Positions 19,322-29,149 of a DNA stretch of 32,886 nt are shown here, in pieces (position 1 is the first letter of the stretch; the number at the start of each line of letters is the position of its first letter). A model generated the notes under the pieces. That model made no database searches. It saw nothing but the letters and a program-made list of their open reading frames with translations, and was not told where the DNA came from. The stretch is from assembly GCA_945830055.1 (NCBI GenBank), contig CALZXH010000021.1, forward strand, positions 1 to 32,886, written 5' to 3'. A program made the translations under genes and the position numbers. The DNA comes from an uncultured Prevotella sp. GTDB lineage: Bacteria > Bacteroidota > Bacteroidia > Bacteroidales > Bacteroidaceae.

Positions 19322-22300
19322 ATGAAAAGTTATCATTTAAGTTCTATCCTCTTTTACGCATGGCTGGCAGTATTTGCCATGGCCGGAATGCCTGTACAGG
19401 CAGAAATAGAAGGCAGCTTGGATCCTGCCTCTGTAGTGGAGAAATGGAGTAACAGCTCCACCTACCCCAAAGTGATTGACATCAATTTCAGCGACGAGAT
19501 GTGGCCGGGGCATCTGTGGACAGGTGAAACCGGCAAGGACTGTCCCGAATGGGCAGACAGTGCATACGTGAATGCCATCCTGCGTGTTCCTGCCAATGGT
19601 GGCAGTGAGGTTACCTATCCCGTGCTGTTCCACAACTGTACCTTTGCCAACAAGACCAGCTACAAGGGTTATGCAGGTGCCACCTCTGCCTTTTGCCGCC
19701 AGTACTATTTAGGCGAGAACAAGACAGGTAACAGTGTCACCACCTATAATAACTGGACGGTGCCTGGGCATACCAACTATCTGGAAGACAATATTAAATA
19801 TGATGCGGATAATACCCCTATCTACGGTGAGGCAGGCTTTGTGCAATTCTGCCGCAACGAGGGTTATATTGATGTGGCAGCCAAAAAGCGTGTCAGTCTG
19901 CATGGATGGATGGAGATAGACCATATTCCCTACGTGGAGCGCATACAGTGGTCGTGGTCTTCCACCTCATGGGGCAGGGGCATCAAGTGTGACATCAAGA
20001 TTGGGGATGAAGACTGGAAGCCGCTGGTGTGGATGGGTTCCAACCAGCATAAGGCGGGCTATACCGTGTTCAGCGACCAGGGCTATTTCATGGAGAATGT
20101 GATTGATGCCCATGACGTGTCCATCCGCTGGCGCGTGTGGGACGGCGACAACGGACTTACGCTGGTGCAGACAAAGCCCGACGGCACTTCGGCCTTTGGA
20201 GTGGCTGTAGATACCGTTGCCCAGCAGCAGACCGCCCGTGTACACAAGATACAGATTTTCGGTACTGCCATTACCGCAGAACAGGCACAGTATGCCACCG
20301 ACCATCCTGTGGGCAATGTAGGCACACTGAGCGACCTGAATGCCGGAGGCGGTGAGAAAGTGGACGATGCTCCCGATGCCAATGCTCCTGTGGTGCTGCT
20401 CACCGTAGCACAGGATGGCACGGGCGACTATACCAAGGTGCAGCAGGCCATCAATGCCGTACCCAACGGCTCGAGAGGCATCATCTATATCCGTCCGGGT
20501 GTGTACGAAGAGAATATCTATTGCGGTACCAAAACCAGTCATGACAAGTACATTAGTCTGGTGGGTGAGAATAAGGAAACTACCATCCTCACTTCTTCGG
20601 TGGATCGGGGCAGCAGCAATCCTTCGAACACCTATAACGACTGTGCCGCACTGAATGTATATACCACCCGCTTCTATGCCGAGAACCTCACCATCCGCAA
20701 TACGGCAGGCAATGTGGGACAGGCAGAGGCGCTCTTCACCTCAGGTGACGCCCACCTGTTCAACAACTGCGTGCTCAGCGGGTATCAGGATACCTATAAG
20801 GCAAACATCGGGTCGCGCGGATATTTCACCGGCTGTACCATTATCGGTGCCACCGACTTTATCTATGACAGCGGTCTGGAATGGTTTGAGAACTGTGAAA
20901 TACGCTGTGTGAAGGGAGGTGGATATATCACTGCCGCCGCTGACTGCGGACTCACACTCACCCGTACCCTGCATCCCGAACTCAGTGTCAGTCCTTTCTA
21001 TGCCGGTCTGTTCTTCCGTGGCTGCAATGTGGTGGCAGACGAAGGTGTGGCAGACGGTGCCTACTATCTTGGCCGTCCGTGGAAAGAGAAGTGCGGTACC
21101 ATGTTCCTGCAGTGTACTTTAGGTAGCCATATCAATGCCAAGGGATGGAAGGAGTGGAGCGGAACAGAAGCCAACTGCTGCTATATGGAATACAAGAATG
21201 TGGATGCTTCAGGCAATCCCGTGGATGTGTCTTCCCGTGTGTCGTTCGGTCATCAGGCTACCGATGCCGAGGTGCAGGCATACATGAATCCCGAATTCCT
21301 TTTTGACAAGTTCTCCAGTGTGCCGTTTGATTACGAGTATATCCTGGAGGGTGCAGCTGCTCCTACAGGCTTTGAGGCCAATGGCAATGCCTTTACATGG
21401 CAGAGCGACAGCAAGGCAGCCGGATACATTATTTATAAGGATGGTCAGTTTGTCGCTTTGGTTAGCGAGCCCTCGTTTGCCACAGACGGCAGTGATGCTG
21501 CCTACACTGTGAGTGCGGTGTCTCGCCACGGTGTGGTAGGCAAGGCTGTCAAGATGGAGGAGAAAGGTGAACTGATTGCATTCCCCACCGCACAGGGCTT
21601 CGGCAAGTATGCTACCGGCGGACGTGGAGGAAAGGTGGTTACCGTTACCTCTTTGGATGATGTGGCAGGACAGAAGGGAACATTGCGCTGGGCTTTCACG
21701 CAATATCCTGACGAGCCTATTACCATTGTCTTTGCTGTGAGCGGAGAGATACAGTTGAAAGACCCCCTTAGCGTGAAGCGTGCCGACTGGACCCTTGCCG
21801 GACAGACAGCACCGGGAGAAGGCATCGTGCTGTCGCGCAACAAGGTGAACTTCGGAGGTTCGCAGAACTTCATCGTGCGCAACATCCGTTTCCGCAGCGG
21901 TGCCACCAATACAGCCGGAGAGGTGCTTGCCGACCAGGCATGCGGTGTGGAAAACTGTAACAACTTCATCTTCGACCACTGCGTGTTCGGTTGGTCTGTG
22001 GAGGAAAATATGAACACACAAGACAGCCACTTCCTCACCGTGCAATACAGTATGGTGCACGAGGGTCTCTACAATTCAGGACATCCCAAGGGAGCGCGTG
22101 GTTATGGTTCGCAGTGGGGCGGCTCGCCTGCTACCTATCACCACAACCTGTTGGCACACAACAAGTCGAGAAGTCCGCGTTTCAACGGCGCCCGTGGAGA
22201 TGATTATGTGGTGTTCATGGAGTATGCGAACAATGTGAACTATAACTTCAGTGCCCGTGGTACCTATGGTGGAGAGAATACAGCCGACATCATGAAGTAT

Positions 22301-23245
22301 AACGGGGTGAACTCGGTGCATGAATGTAACTTTATGAACAACTATTACAAGGCAGGCAAGATAGCCACGGCATCGAGCAGCAAGTTCCTGGTGTCGAGCT
22401 ATGCGCGTGCAGGTGCCACCTCATGGGCTCCTGCGAAGTGGTATATCAACGGCAATGTGATGGAGGGAAATACCACAGCCACCAACGACAACTGGAAAGC
22501 AGTGGGTGTGGAAACCTATACATTGGATGATATCCGGGTGGATGAGCGCATCGTTACCGCCACTCCATACAACAAGTATTCTATAGATGGCGGAAGGGGA
22601 GTGTATGTGCCCGAACGCTACATGCTGCAGGATATTGCTACAGCGCAGGATGCCTATACCGATGTGGTGAACCATGCCGGAACCATCAACCGCGACAAGG
22701 TGGAGCAACGTATTGCCAATGAGGTACTCACCGGTACATGTACCTATGGCGGTGCTGCCATAGGGGCAGGAAAAGGTATCATCGACACCGAGAACGATGC
22801 GGAAGGGTTCTATGCCTATTCTACCGACTATACCGTGCCTGCCGACACTGACGGTGACGGAATGCCCGACGAGTGGGAAAACAAGCACGGACTGAATCCC
22901 CAAGTGGCTGACCAGAACCTTGTGAACCTGGATGGATATACCGCTTTGGAAGTGTATCTCAATGAACTGATGGGCGAGAAGATGGACAGCGATTTCACCA
23001 CTGCCATCACGAGTGTGATGATGACACCTTCGCAGATGCTTTACGATGCAGGCAGTGCCACTCTGCATGTGGGTGAAGAAACCGTGGGCAGCCGACTGAG
23101 CGTATATACCGCTGACGGGCGCCTGGTGAAAAGCCAGCAGATTACCGACAGACAGACCCATTTAGGCGACATGCCGCAAGGATTGTTGCTGATGCAGGTG
23201 GAGGGTAAAACCATCTGTCCACGAACGCTCAAGGTGGTACAATGA
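19322..23245 (+). CDS. Bifunctional pectinesterase (CE8-like) / pectate lyase (PL1-like) with T9SS-like C-terminus
   Basis: 1307 aa. CE8 motifs GVYEEN, QAEAL, GYQDT, ATDFIYD, LGRPW; FN3-like linker; right-handed beta-helix lyase section with TGGRGGKVVTVTSLDD, HHNLLAHNKSRSPRFNGARGD; Ca-binding-like DTDGDGMPDEWE; C-terminal LSVYTADGRLVKSQQI...GLLLMQVEGKTICPRTLKVVQ. Confidence 0.9.
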   Translation: MKSYHLSSILFYAWLAVFAMAGMPVQAEIEGSLDPASVVEKWSNSSTYPKVIDINFSDEMWPGHLWTGETGKDCPEWADSAYVNAILRVPANGGSEVTYPVLFHNCTFANKTSYKGYAGATSAFCRQYYLGENKTGNSVTTYNNWTVPGHTNYLEDNIKYDADNTPIYGEAGFVQFCRNEGYIDVAAKKRVSLHGWMEIDHIPYVERIQWSWSSTSWGRGIKCDIKIGDEDWKPLVWMGSNQHKAGYTVFSDQGYFMENVIDAHDVSIRWRVWDGDNGLTLVQTKPDGTSAFGVAVDTVAQQQTARVHKIQIFGTAITAEQAQYATDHPVGNVGTLSDLNAGGGEKVDDAPDANAPVVLLTVAQDGTGDYTKVQQAINAVPNGSRGIIYIRPGVYEENIYCGTKTSHDKYISLVGENKETTILTSSVDRGSSNPSNTYNDCAALNVYTTRFYAENLTIRNTAGNVGQAEALFTSGDAHLFNNCVLSGYQDTYKANIGSRGYFTGCTIIGATDFIYDSGLEWFENCEIRCVKGGGYITAAADCGLTLTRTLHPELSVSPFYAGLFFRGCNVVADEGVADGAYYLGRPWKEKCGTMFLQCTLGSHINAKGWKEWSGTEANCCYMEYKNVDASGNPVDVSSRVSFGHQATDAEVQAYMNPEFLFDKFSSVPFDYEYILEGAAAPTGFEANGNAFTWQSDSKAAGYIIYKDGQFVALVSEPSFATDGSDAAYTVSAVSRHGVVGKAVKMEEKGELIAFPTAQGFGKYATGGRGGKVVTVTSLDDVAGQKGTLRWAFTQYPDEPITIVFAVSGEIQLKDPLSVKRADWTLAGQTAPGEGIVLSRNKVNFGGSQNFIVRNIRFRSGATNTAGEVLADQACGVENCNNFIFDHCVFGWSVEENMNTQDSHFLTVQYSMVHEGLYNSGHPKGARGYGSQWGGSPATYHHNLLAHNKSRSPRFNGARGDDYVVFMEYANNVNYNFSARGTYGGENTADIMKYNGVNSVHECNFMNNYYKAGKIATASSSKFLVSSYARAGATSWAPAKWYINGNVMEGNTTATNDNWKAVGVETYTLDDIRVDERIVTATPYNKYSIDGGRGVYVPERYMLQDIATAQDAYTDVVNHAGTINRDKVEQRIANEVLTGTCTYGGAAIGAGKGIIDTENDAEGFYAYSTDYTVPADTDGDGMPDEWENKHGLNPQVADQNLVNLDGYTALEVYLNELMGEKMDSDFTTAITSVMMTPSQMLYDAGSATLHVGEETVGSRLSVYTADGRLVKSQQITDRQTHLGDMPQGLLLMQVEGKTICPRTLKVVQ

Positions 23246-23347
23246 TATTGGGATAAAGTCAAGGAAATGACATTAGCAGAAAAAGTGTTTCAGCGGAAAC
23301 ATCTTATTTAGAGGTTAGATATTATTTTTCGAACTTTTCTACCCAAT

Positions 23348-23390
23348 GGAGGGCCGCCGTGAGGTGAGGCTCTCCTTCTTATTTATTCTC
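23348..23390 (+). terminator. Probable terminator after the pectinase gene
   Basis: GGAGGGCC / GGCTCTCC stem (one G-U) followed by TTCTTATTTATT. Confidence 0.6.
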
Positions 23391-23494
23391 GAAATGCCCA
23401 TGCAGAATGGTCAATGTTGAATAGAATATCCTAAAAAGGAAAATGTGAACATTTTATGTTTCTATCTGAATAAGTGTAATTGCTTTAAAATGAC

Positions 23495-23502
23495 TAACTT
23501 TG
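23495..23502 (+). promoter_or_regulatory. Candidate -7 box for the efflux operon
   Basis: TAACTTTG 20 nt upstream of ATG 23523; no clear -33 TTTG. Confidence 0.45.
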
Positions 23503-23522
23503 CAGCCGAAAATAGAGAAACG

Positions 23523-24845
23523 ATGAAAAAAGTATTGTTCATTTTTGTATTGTTGGGGGTGACAGTTGTGGCTGGTGCCCAGGAAATGCTGACTCTCTCC
23601 CAATGCCTGCAACGTGCCATAGACAACAATCTTTCGCTGAAAAGCAGCAGGAACGAACTTGGTAAGGCGCGTTACAATCTGAGTGAAAACTGGGCAAAGT
23701 TGTTGCCGCAAATCAACTTAGTGGCAAGTTTCAACGACAATTTCGAACCGCCCGTGTCTGTGACCGACGGTACAGCCTACGGCAAGTTGTACAATGTGAC
23801 CAAGACACTGCAGTACAACGCTGCGGCAGGACTGCAGTTGCAGATGCCCCTGTACAACCAAACCGTTTATACTTCCATAGGAATCGCAAAAACGGTGAAC
23901 AGTCTGAACGAGCTGTCATACGAGAAAGCACGCGAAGATCTCATCATGCAGGTGAGTCGCATGTATTATCTGGCGCAGAATACCGAAGAACAACTCAAAC
24001 TGGTGCAGGAGAACATCACAAGACTCAAGGCTCTCCGCGATATCACCGTGGCATTCTATGACAACGGAATGGCTGTGGAAGTGGATGTACAGCGTGTCAA
24101 TATCAATCTGGAAAACCTGCAGGTGCAGTACGATAATGCGAAAGCCATGCTTACCCAGCAGTACAACACGCTGAAGTATGTGATGGACTATCCCGCCGAA
24201 CAGCAGATAACGGTGACTGCCGCTGATGTCAACGAAATGGAGAAACTGCAGTATGAGGGGCCTGCCATGAACCAGTATGAGCTGCTGCTGTTGCAGGAGA
24301 AAGAGAAACTGGCACGCCAGCAGACCAAGGTCATCAAGGACGGATATCTGCCCACGCTGAGTCTTACAGGCAGCTGGATGTACAGCGCCTATACCGATAA
24401 GTTCAAGAACTGGTTCCATAGCGGAGAGTCCAATCATTGGTTTGGCTCCAACGGCGTGGGACTGTCACTGCGTGTGCCCGTGTTTGACGGTTTTGACAAG
24501 CGCAGCAGGATAAGGAAAGGCAAGATAGATATTGAAAATGCCCGACTCTCCTATGAGAACGCACGGAAGAATGTGGAGACACAGTACATGAATGCCACCA
24601 ACGACCTGCAGAACAGCGAGCGCAACTACATGAAGCAGAAAGACAACTACCGGCTGGCGGAGAATGTGTGTGGCGTGACTACCGACAGATACCGTGAGGG
24701 TATCGCTTCCATGACCGAGGTGCTGCAGGACGAGATGAGGGTGAGCGAGGCTCAGAACAACTATCTTACCGCACACTATAACTATCAGGTGGCAAACCTG
24801 ACACTGATGAAGCTGACAAGACAATTAGACAGACTTACAAAATAA
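23523..24845 (+). CDS. TolC-family outer membrane efflux protein
   Basis: Signal peptide MKKVLFIFVLLGVTVVAGAQ, LTLSQCLQRAIDNNLSLKSSRNEL, coiled-coil TolC organisation. ATG 23523 chosen over 23445 because of the signal peptide and promoter position. Confidence 0.93.
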   Translation: MKKVLFIFVLLGVTVVAGAQEMLTLSQCLQRAIDNNLSLKSSRNELGKARYNLSENWAKLLPQINLVASFNDNFEPPVSVTDGTAYGKLYNVTKTLQYNAAAGLQLQMPLYNQTVYTSIGIAKTVNSLNELSYEKAREDLIMQVSRMYYLAQNTEEQLKLVQENITRLKALRDITVAFYDNGMAVEVDVQRVNINLENLQVQYDNAKAMLTQQYNTLKYVMDYPAEQQITVTAADVNEMEKLQYEGPAMNQYELLLLQEKEKLARQQTKVIKDGYLPTLSLTGSWMYSAYTDKFKNWFHSGESNHWFGSNGVGLSLRVPVFDGFDKRSRIRKGKIDIENARLSYENARKNVETQYMNATNDLQNSERNYMKQKDNYRLAENVCGVTTDRYREGIASMTEVLQDEMRVSEAQNNYLTAHYNYQVANLTLMKLTRQLDRLTK

Positions 24846-24867
24846 CTCCCAAAATCCCAATACTACC

Positions 24868-25962
24868 ATGAAAGAAAAAGCAAACAACAATACGAACGTG
24901 AGCAGAGAAGAGCAGGTTATAAAACTGAAGAAGCAACGCCGCAGACAGATGGTGACCAGTGGCATCGGACTGGCTATCCTGGTGTGGGGACTCATCAAGG
25001 TGGTGGGTATCTTCATTGATTACCGCAGTACAGAAACCAGCAACGACGCACAGGTGGAGCAGTATCTCTCGCCTGTCAATCTTCGCGCTGCCGGTTATAT
25101 CAAGAAGATATACTTCACGGAGCATCAGAGTGTGAAGAAAGGAGATACCCTGCTGGTTCTCGACGACCGTGAATACCGTATCAGGGTGATGGAGGCGGAA
25201 GCCGCCTTGAAGGATGCCATGGCGGGAGCCAATGTGATAGACGCCACCCTGCAGACCACGCAGACCTCTGCCACCGTATATGATTCGAGCATTGCAGAGA
25301 TAGAGGTGAGACTGGCAAAACTGGACAAGGATATCAAGCGCTACCGCAATCTGGTGGAACGTAAGGCTGCCACTCCTATCCAACTGGAACAGCTGGAAAC
25401 GGAATATGCCGCTACCAAGAAGAAGTTGGAACAGGTGAGAAAACAGCAGAAAGCTGCATTCTCGGGTGTCAATGAGGTGACCAACCGCAAGGCGAACATG
25501 GAAGCATCCATCGAGCGTGCCCAGGCAGCCTTAGAGATGGCTAAGCTCAATCTCTCCTACTGTACAGTGGTGGCTCCCTGCGACGGACAATTGGGACGCC
25601 GTGCCTTGGAAGAGGGACAGTTTATCAGCGCCGGACAAACCATTACCTATATCATGCCCAACACCACCAAATGGGTCATCGCCAACTACAAGGAGACACA
25701 GGTGGAAAACCTGTTTGTGGGTCAGCATGTGCGCATGACGGTGGATGCCATCAGCGACAAGGAGTTTGAAGGTACTGTGACTGCTATATCAGGTGCTACA
25801 GGTTCCAAGTATTCTTTGGTACCTACCGACAATTCTGCCGGCAACTTCGTCAAGATACAGCAGCGTGTGCCTGTGAGAATAGATTTCAACAACCTGTCGG
25901 AGGAAGACAATCTGCGTCTGGCTGCCGGCATGATGGTGATAGTGAAAGCTGAAAGGAAATAA
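24868..25962 (+). CDS. HlyD/EmrA-family membrane fusion protein
   Basis: One N-terminal TM, STETSNDAQVEQYLSPVNLRAAGYIKKIYFTEHQSVKKGDTLLVLDDREY, C-terminal AGMMVIVKAERK. Confidence 0.93.
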   Translation: MKEKANNNTNVSREEQVIKLKKQRRRQMVTSGIGLAILVWGLIKVVGIFIDYRSTETSNDAQVEQYLSPVNLRAAGYIKKIYFTEHQSVKKGDTLLVLDDREYRIRVMEAEAALKDAMAGANVIDATLQTTQTSATVYDSSIAEIEVRLAKLDKDIKRYRNLVERKAATPIQLEQLETEYAATKKKLEQVRKQQKAAFSGVNEVTNRKANMEASIERAQAALEMAKLNLSYCTVVAPCDGQLGRRALEEGQFISAGQTITYIMPNTTKWVIANYKETQVENLFVGQHVRMTVDAISDKEFEGTVTAISGATGSKYSLVPTDNSAGNFVKIQQRVPVRIDFNNLSEEDNLRLAAGMMVIVKAERK

Positions 25963-25963
25963 A

Positions 25964-27652
25964 ATGGCATCTAATCCACGCAACTTCCCTTTCTACAACT
26001 GGGTGCCCAAACCCTTGGGCATCATCTTCCTCATCATCCTGTTCATCCCGATCATGACCATCAGTGGCGTGTATTCGGTGAACAGCAGTGAGATGATTGG
26101 CGGTTTGGGAATACAATCGGAGCATATCTCGTTTGTGGGATTTGTCACCTCGGTGGGCATGGCTGCCTTCTCTCCCTTCTTCTACGACCTGGTATGCCTG
26201 CGTCGTCAGAAGATGATGAGTGTGGTGGGATTCTCCATTCTTTTCGCACTCAGTTATGTGTGCGCCAAGACCGACAGCATCTTCCTGCTTGCAGTATGCA
26301 GTCTTATCATGGGATTTGTGCGCCAGACCTTGCTGATGACCACCCTCTTTACACTGATAAAATACGGTTTCCATATCGAGGCCACCCAAAATCTCACGCC
26401 GGGCAATGAACCCACCACGGAAGAGGGTTGGGACAAACTGGACACGGAGAAAACCACCAGTATGCCTACCATCTATTTCTTCTTCATGATTCTGGGACAG
26501 ATGGGTACATGGCTTACCGCCTATCTGGCATACGCCTATGAATGGCAGTATGTGTATTACTTTATGATGGCCGCCATGTTGGTTGCCATTGTCATCAGCA
26601 TGGTTGCCATGCCCTATCACAAATATCCCATGAAGAAGTTTCCTATCAACTTCTCCAAATTTGGCAATGTGGTGGTGTTCAGTATGATGTGTTGTTCGTT
26701 CATCTTTATCATGGTCTATGGTAAGGTGCTCGACTGGTATTCTCATCCCTACATCCGCATGGCTACTATCGTATGTGTGGTGTTCACCCTGCTTTTCGTG
26801 TATCTGGAATACACACGCAGGTCGCCTTATTTCCTGCTCAGTACTTTGAAGTTGCGCAGTGTGCAGGGAGGCATCCTGCTGTTCCTGGGACTGATGATAT
26901 TCAACTCCAGTGCCATGTTTGTGAATGTGTTTGTCAGTGTGGGTATGAAGGTAGATAACTGGCAGAATGCCATTCTCGGCAACTGGGTGCTGGTGGGCTA
27001 TTTTCTGGGACTGGTGATGGCTGTGATTTGCAGTGCCAAAGGCTTCCATCTGAAATGGCTCTTCGCCTTGGGCTTTATCCTTATCGGACTGTCTGCCCTC
27101 TACATGTATTTCGAGGTGCAGGATACCGGTATGTATGAGCGGATGAAATGGCCCGTCATTATACGTGCTACGGGTATGATGCTGCTCTATGCCCTCACGG
27201 CGGTATATGCCAACCAGCGTATGCCCTATCGGTACATGTCCACCTGGGTGTGTATCATGCTTACTGTGCGTATGATTATCGGTCCGGGTATAGGCTCTGC
27301 CCTCTATTCCAATGTGTTGCAGGAGCGCCAGCAGCATTACGTGACCCGCTTTGCACAGGATTTCGACCGTATGGAAAGTCAGGTGGCGGCAGACTACCAG
27401 CGTACCGTACAAGGTATGATGTATCAGGGCAGGAGTGAGACAGAGGCCCAGCAGATGGCTGCCATGTCGCTCAAAGGCAAGGTGCAGGTGCAGGCTACGC
27501 TTACCGCCATCAAGGAAATGGCAGGCTGGACTTTCTATGGATGCCTGATATGTGCCGGTGTCATTCTGCTTGTACCGTGGCGCAAGAAGCCGCTTGAGAA
27601 AGTGCTCGCTGACATCAAACCAAAATATTTATCCCGCAACAAAGCGGTGTAA
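25964..27652 (+). CDS. MFS (DHA2/EmrB-like) multidrug efflux permease
   Basis: 562 aa, many hydrophobic TM segments, starts 1 nt after the HlyD stop; operon context TolC-HlyD-MFS. Confidence 0.85.
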   Translation: MASNPRNFPFYNWVPKPLGIIFLIILFIPIMTISGVYSVNSSEMIGGLGIQSEHISFVGFVTSVGMAAFSPFFYDLVCLRRQKMMSVVGFSILFALSYVCAKTDSIFLLAVCSLIMGFVRQTLLMTTLFTLIKYGFHIEATQNLTPGNEPTTEEGWDKLDTEKTTSMPTIYFFFMILGQMGTWLTAYLAYAYEWQYVYYFMMAAMLVAIVISMVAMPYHKYPMKKFPINFSKFGNVVVFSMMCCSFIFIMVYGKVLDWYSHPYIRMATIVCVVFTLLFVYLEYTRRSPYFLLSTLKLRSVQGGILLFLGLMIFNSSAMFVNVFVSVGMKVDNWQNAILGNWVLVGYFLGLVMAVICSAKGFHLKWLFALGFILIGLSALYMYFEVQDTGMYERMKWPVIIRATGMMLLYALTAVYANQRMPYRYMSTWVCIMLTVRMIIGPGIGSALYSNVLQERQQHYVTRFAQDFDRMESQVAADYQRTVQGMMYQGRSETEAQQMAAMSLKGKVQVQATLTAIKEMAGWTFYGCLICAGVILLVPWRKKPLEKVLADIKPKYLSRNKAV

Positions 27653-27701
27653 TTTCAGAAAAATAACTATATTTGTGTCCTGAAACAGAATACTCTTTTT
27701 C

Positions 27702-28577
27702 ATGGCACCTGTCACTAATGTATCAGAAACATTGCAAGCCTTTACCATGGCGATTCTCAATAATGCAGATATCTGTGGTACCAAATGTGCCATAGGTGCC
27801 TTTCCCGAAGAGCTGTATCATCCCTATATGATTGACCGTATCGGTGTCATTGTATGCCGGAAGGGGAACTTCCGTTTTACAGTCAATCAGAAAGAGTTTA
27901 CTTGCTATGCCGGACAAACCGTGTTCCTGTCGTCTGAATCTTCTTTCTGCGTGTTGGAGGCTTCAGCCGATATGCAGGTGCATGTGCTGTTTTATAATGT
28001 AGAGTCCATACGCGACGTGTTGGGCAGTTCGGTGATGAACATGCGCCTCTATGCCCTGCTTTCACCCGGGGCGTGTGATATATGGATTACTGGTCAGGAG
28101 GAAGAGCTGGTACACTATATCTCCCTGCTTGCTGCTCAGGAAGACAATCCTGCAACACCCTATTCAGACCATGAGCGCAAGCTGTTGCTCATGGCAATAA
28201 CCTACCGCCTGTGTGCCATCTATGCCGAGCGCCTGAATGCAAGCGGCATGATTGCTGGGCGCAGGATGGAGGTGTTCATCAAACTGGTGGAACTGATAGA
28301 GATACATTATGCCGAGCATCGCGGTGTAAAGTTTTATGCCGATGCGCTGTGTCTCTCGCCCAAATATCTCTCGTCTCTGGTGAAGAGCATCTGCGGATAC
28401 ACGGTACAGGAAATGGTGTTCAAGGCGATTCTCAGGCGTAGCATCTTCCTGATGAAGAACTCAACACTCAATGTGCAGCAGATGGCTGCCGAACTAAACT
28501 TCCCTAATGCCTCCGCTTTCGGCACTTTTTTCAAGAAGCATACCGGCATGTCGCCAAAGCATTACCGGCAGTCGTAG
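27702..28577 (+). CDS. AraC-family transcriptional regulator
   Basis: 291 aa; C-terminal double HTH (FYADALCLSPKYLSSLVKSICGYTVQEMVFKAILRRSIFLMKNSTLNVQQMAAELNFPNASAFGTFFKKHTGMSPKHYRQS). TATATTTG -7-like box at 27668-27675. Confidence 0.93.
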   Translation: MAPVTNVSETLQAFTMAILNNADICGTKCAIGAFPEELYHPYMIDRIGVIVCRKGNFRFTVNQKEFTCYAGQTVFLSSESSFCVLEASADMQVHVLFYNVESIRDVLGSSVMNMRLYALLSPGACDIWITGQEEELVHYISLLAAQEDNPATPYSDHERKLLLMAITYRLCAIYAERLNASGMIAGRRMEVFIKLVELIEIHYAEHRGVKFYADALCLSPKYLSSLVKSICGYTVQEMVFKAILRRSIFLMKNSTLNVQQMAAELNFPNASAFGTFFKKHTGMSPKHYRQS

Positions 28578-28635
28578 GACAAGGATGGGATGGACGAGAG
28601 TATCTAATAGCGAAAAACTAACAAATCAAAGAGTT

Positions 28636-28956
28636 ATGACAGACAATAATGAAAACAAGCAGGGACAGTTTCAGATTGAACTGCCTGCAGATGTAGCGCA
28701 AGGCAACTATGCCAACTTTGCCATCATCACCCATTCAAGCAGTGACTTTGTATTGGATTTTGCACGCGTGCTTCCCGGATTGCCTAAGGCTCAGGTGAAG
28801 AGCAGAGTGATACTGGCTCCTGAACATGCCAAACGTCTGCTCATGGCATTGCAGGAAAATATCGTGAGATACGAACGCGAATATGGCTCCATTAAAATAC
28901 CTAATCAGGAACCACGCACCATCGCTCCGTTCAATGTAAGTAAAGGAGAGGCATGA
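28636..28956 (+). CDS. DUF3467-like small protein
   Basis: MTDNNENKQGQFQIELPADVAQGNYANFAIITHSSSDFVLDFARVLPGLPKAQVKSRVILAPEHAKRLLMALQENIVRYE; start at 28636 rather than the track's 28507, which overlaps araC. Confidence 0.85.
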   Translation: MTDNNENKQGQFQIELPADVAQGNYANFAIITHSSSDFVLDFARVLPGLPKAQVKSRVILAPEHAKRLLMALQENIVRYEREYGSIKIPNQEPRTIAPFNVSKGEA

Positions 28957-29059
28957 TGCAAAGGGTTTAATGAAGGAGGGTTTTTGTTAAACATCTTAAA
29001 AAAATAGCAGAAAGTGTCAAAATACTGAGGCAGAAGTGCATATATCAGTAGAATATAAG

Positions 29060-29067
29060 TAACTTTG
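29060..29067 (+). promoter_or_regulatory. Candidate -7 box
   Basis: TAACTTTG upstream of the 29150 CDS. Confidence 0.45.
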
Positions 29068-29149
29068 TGGTCGTTTAGGACACAAGTACAGTAGAAATAT
29101 GTTTAATTTTCAGCGGTGATTTCACCGCCTATATCAATCGTTATTCAAC

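Noticed and set aside
23445-23522. 26-residue N-terminal extension of the TolC ORF (MNILCFYLNKCNCFKMTNFAAENRET)
   Set aside because: A promoter-like TAACTTTG lies inside it and a clean signal peptide begins at ATG 23523; the extension is probably untranslated.
25886-27412. 508-aa minus-strand ORF opposite the MFS permease
   Set aside because: His-rich, domain-free translation fully antisense to a membrane protein with clear TM pattern and operon context.
28507-28635. N-terminal extension of the DUF3467 ORF overlapping araC
   Set aside because: Conserved-looking protein starts at MTDNNENKQGQFQIEL (28636); upstream residues are an out-of-frame read of the araC 3' end.
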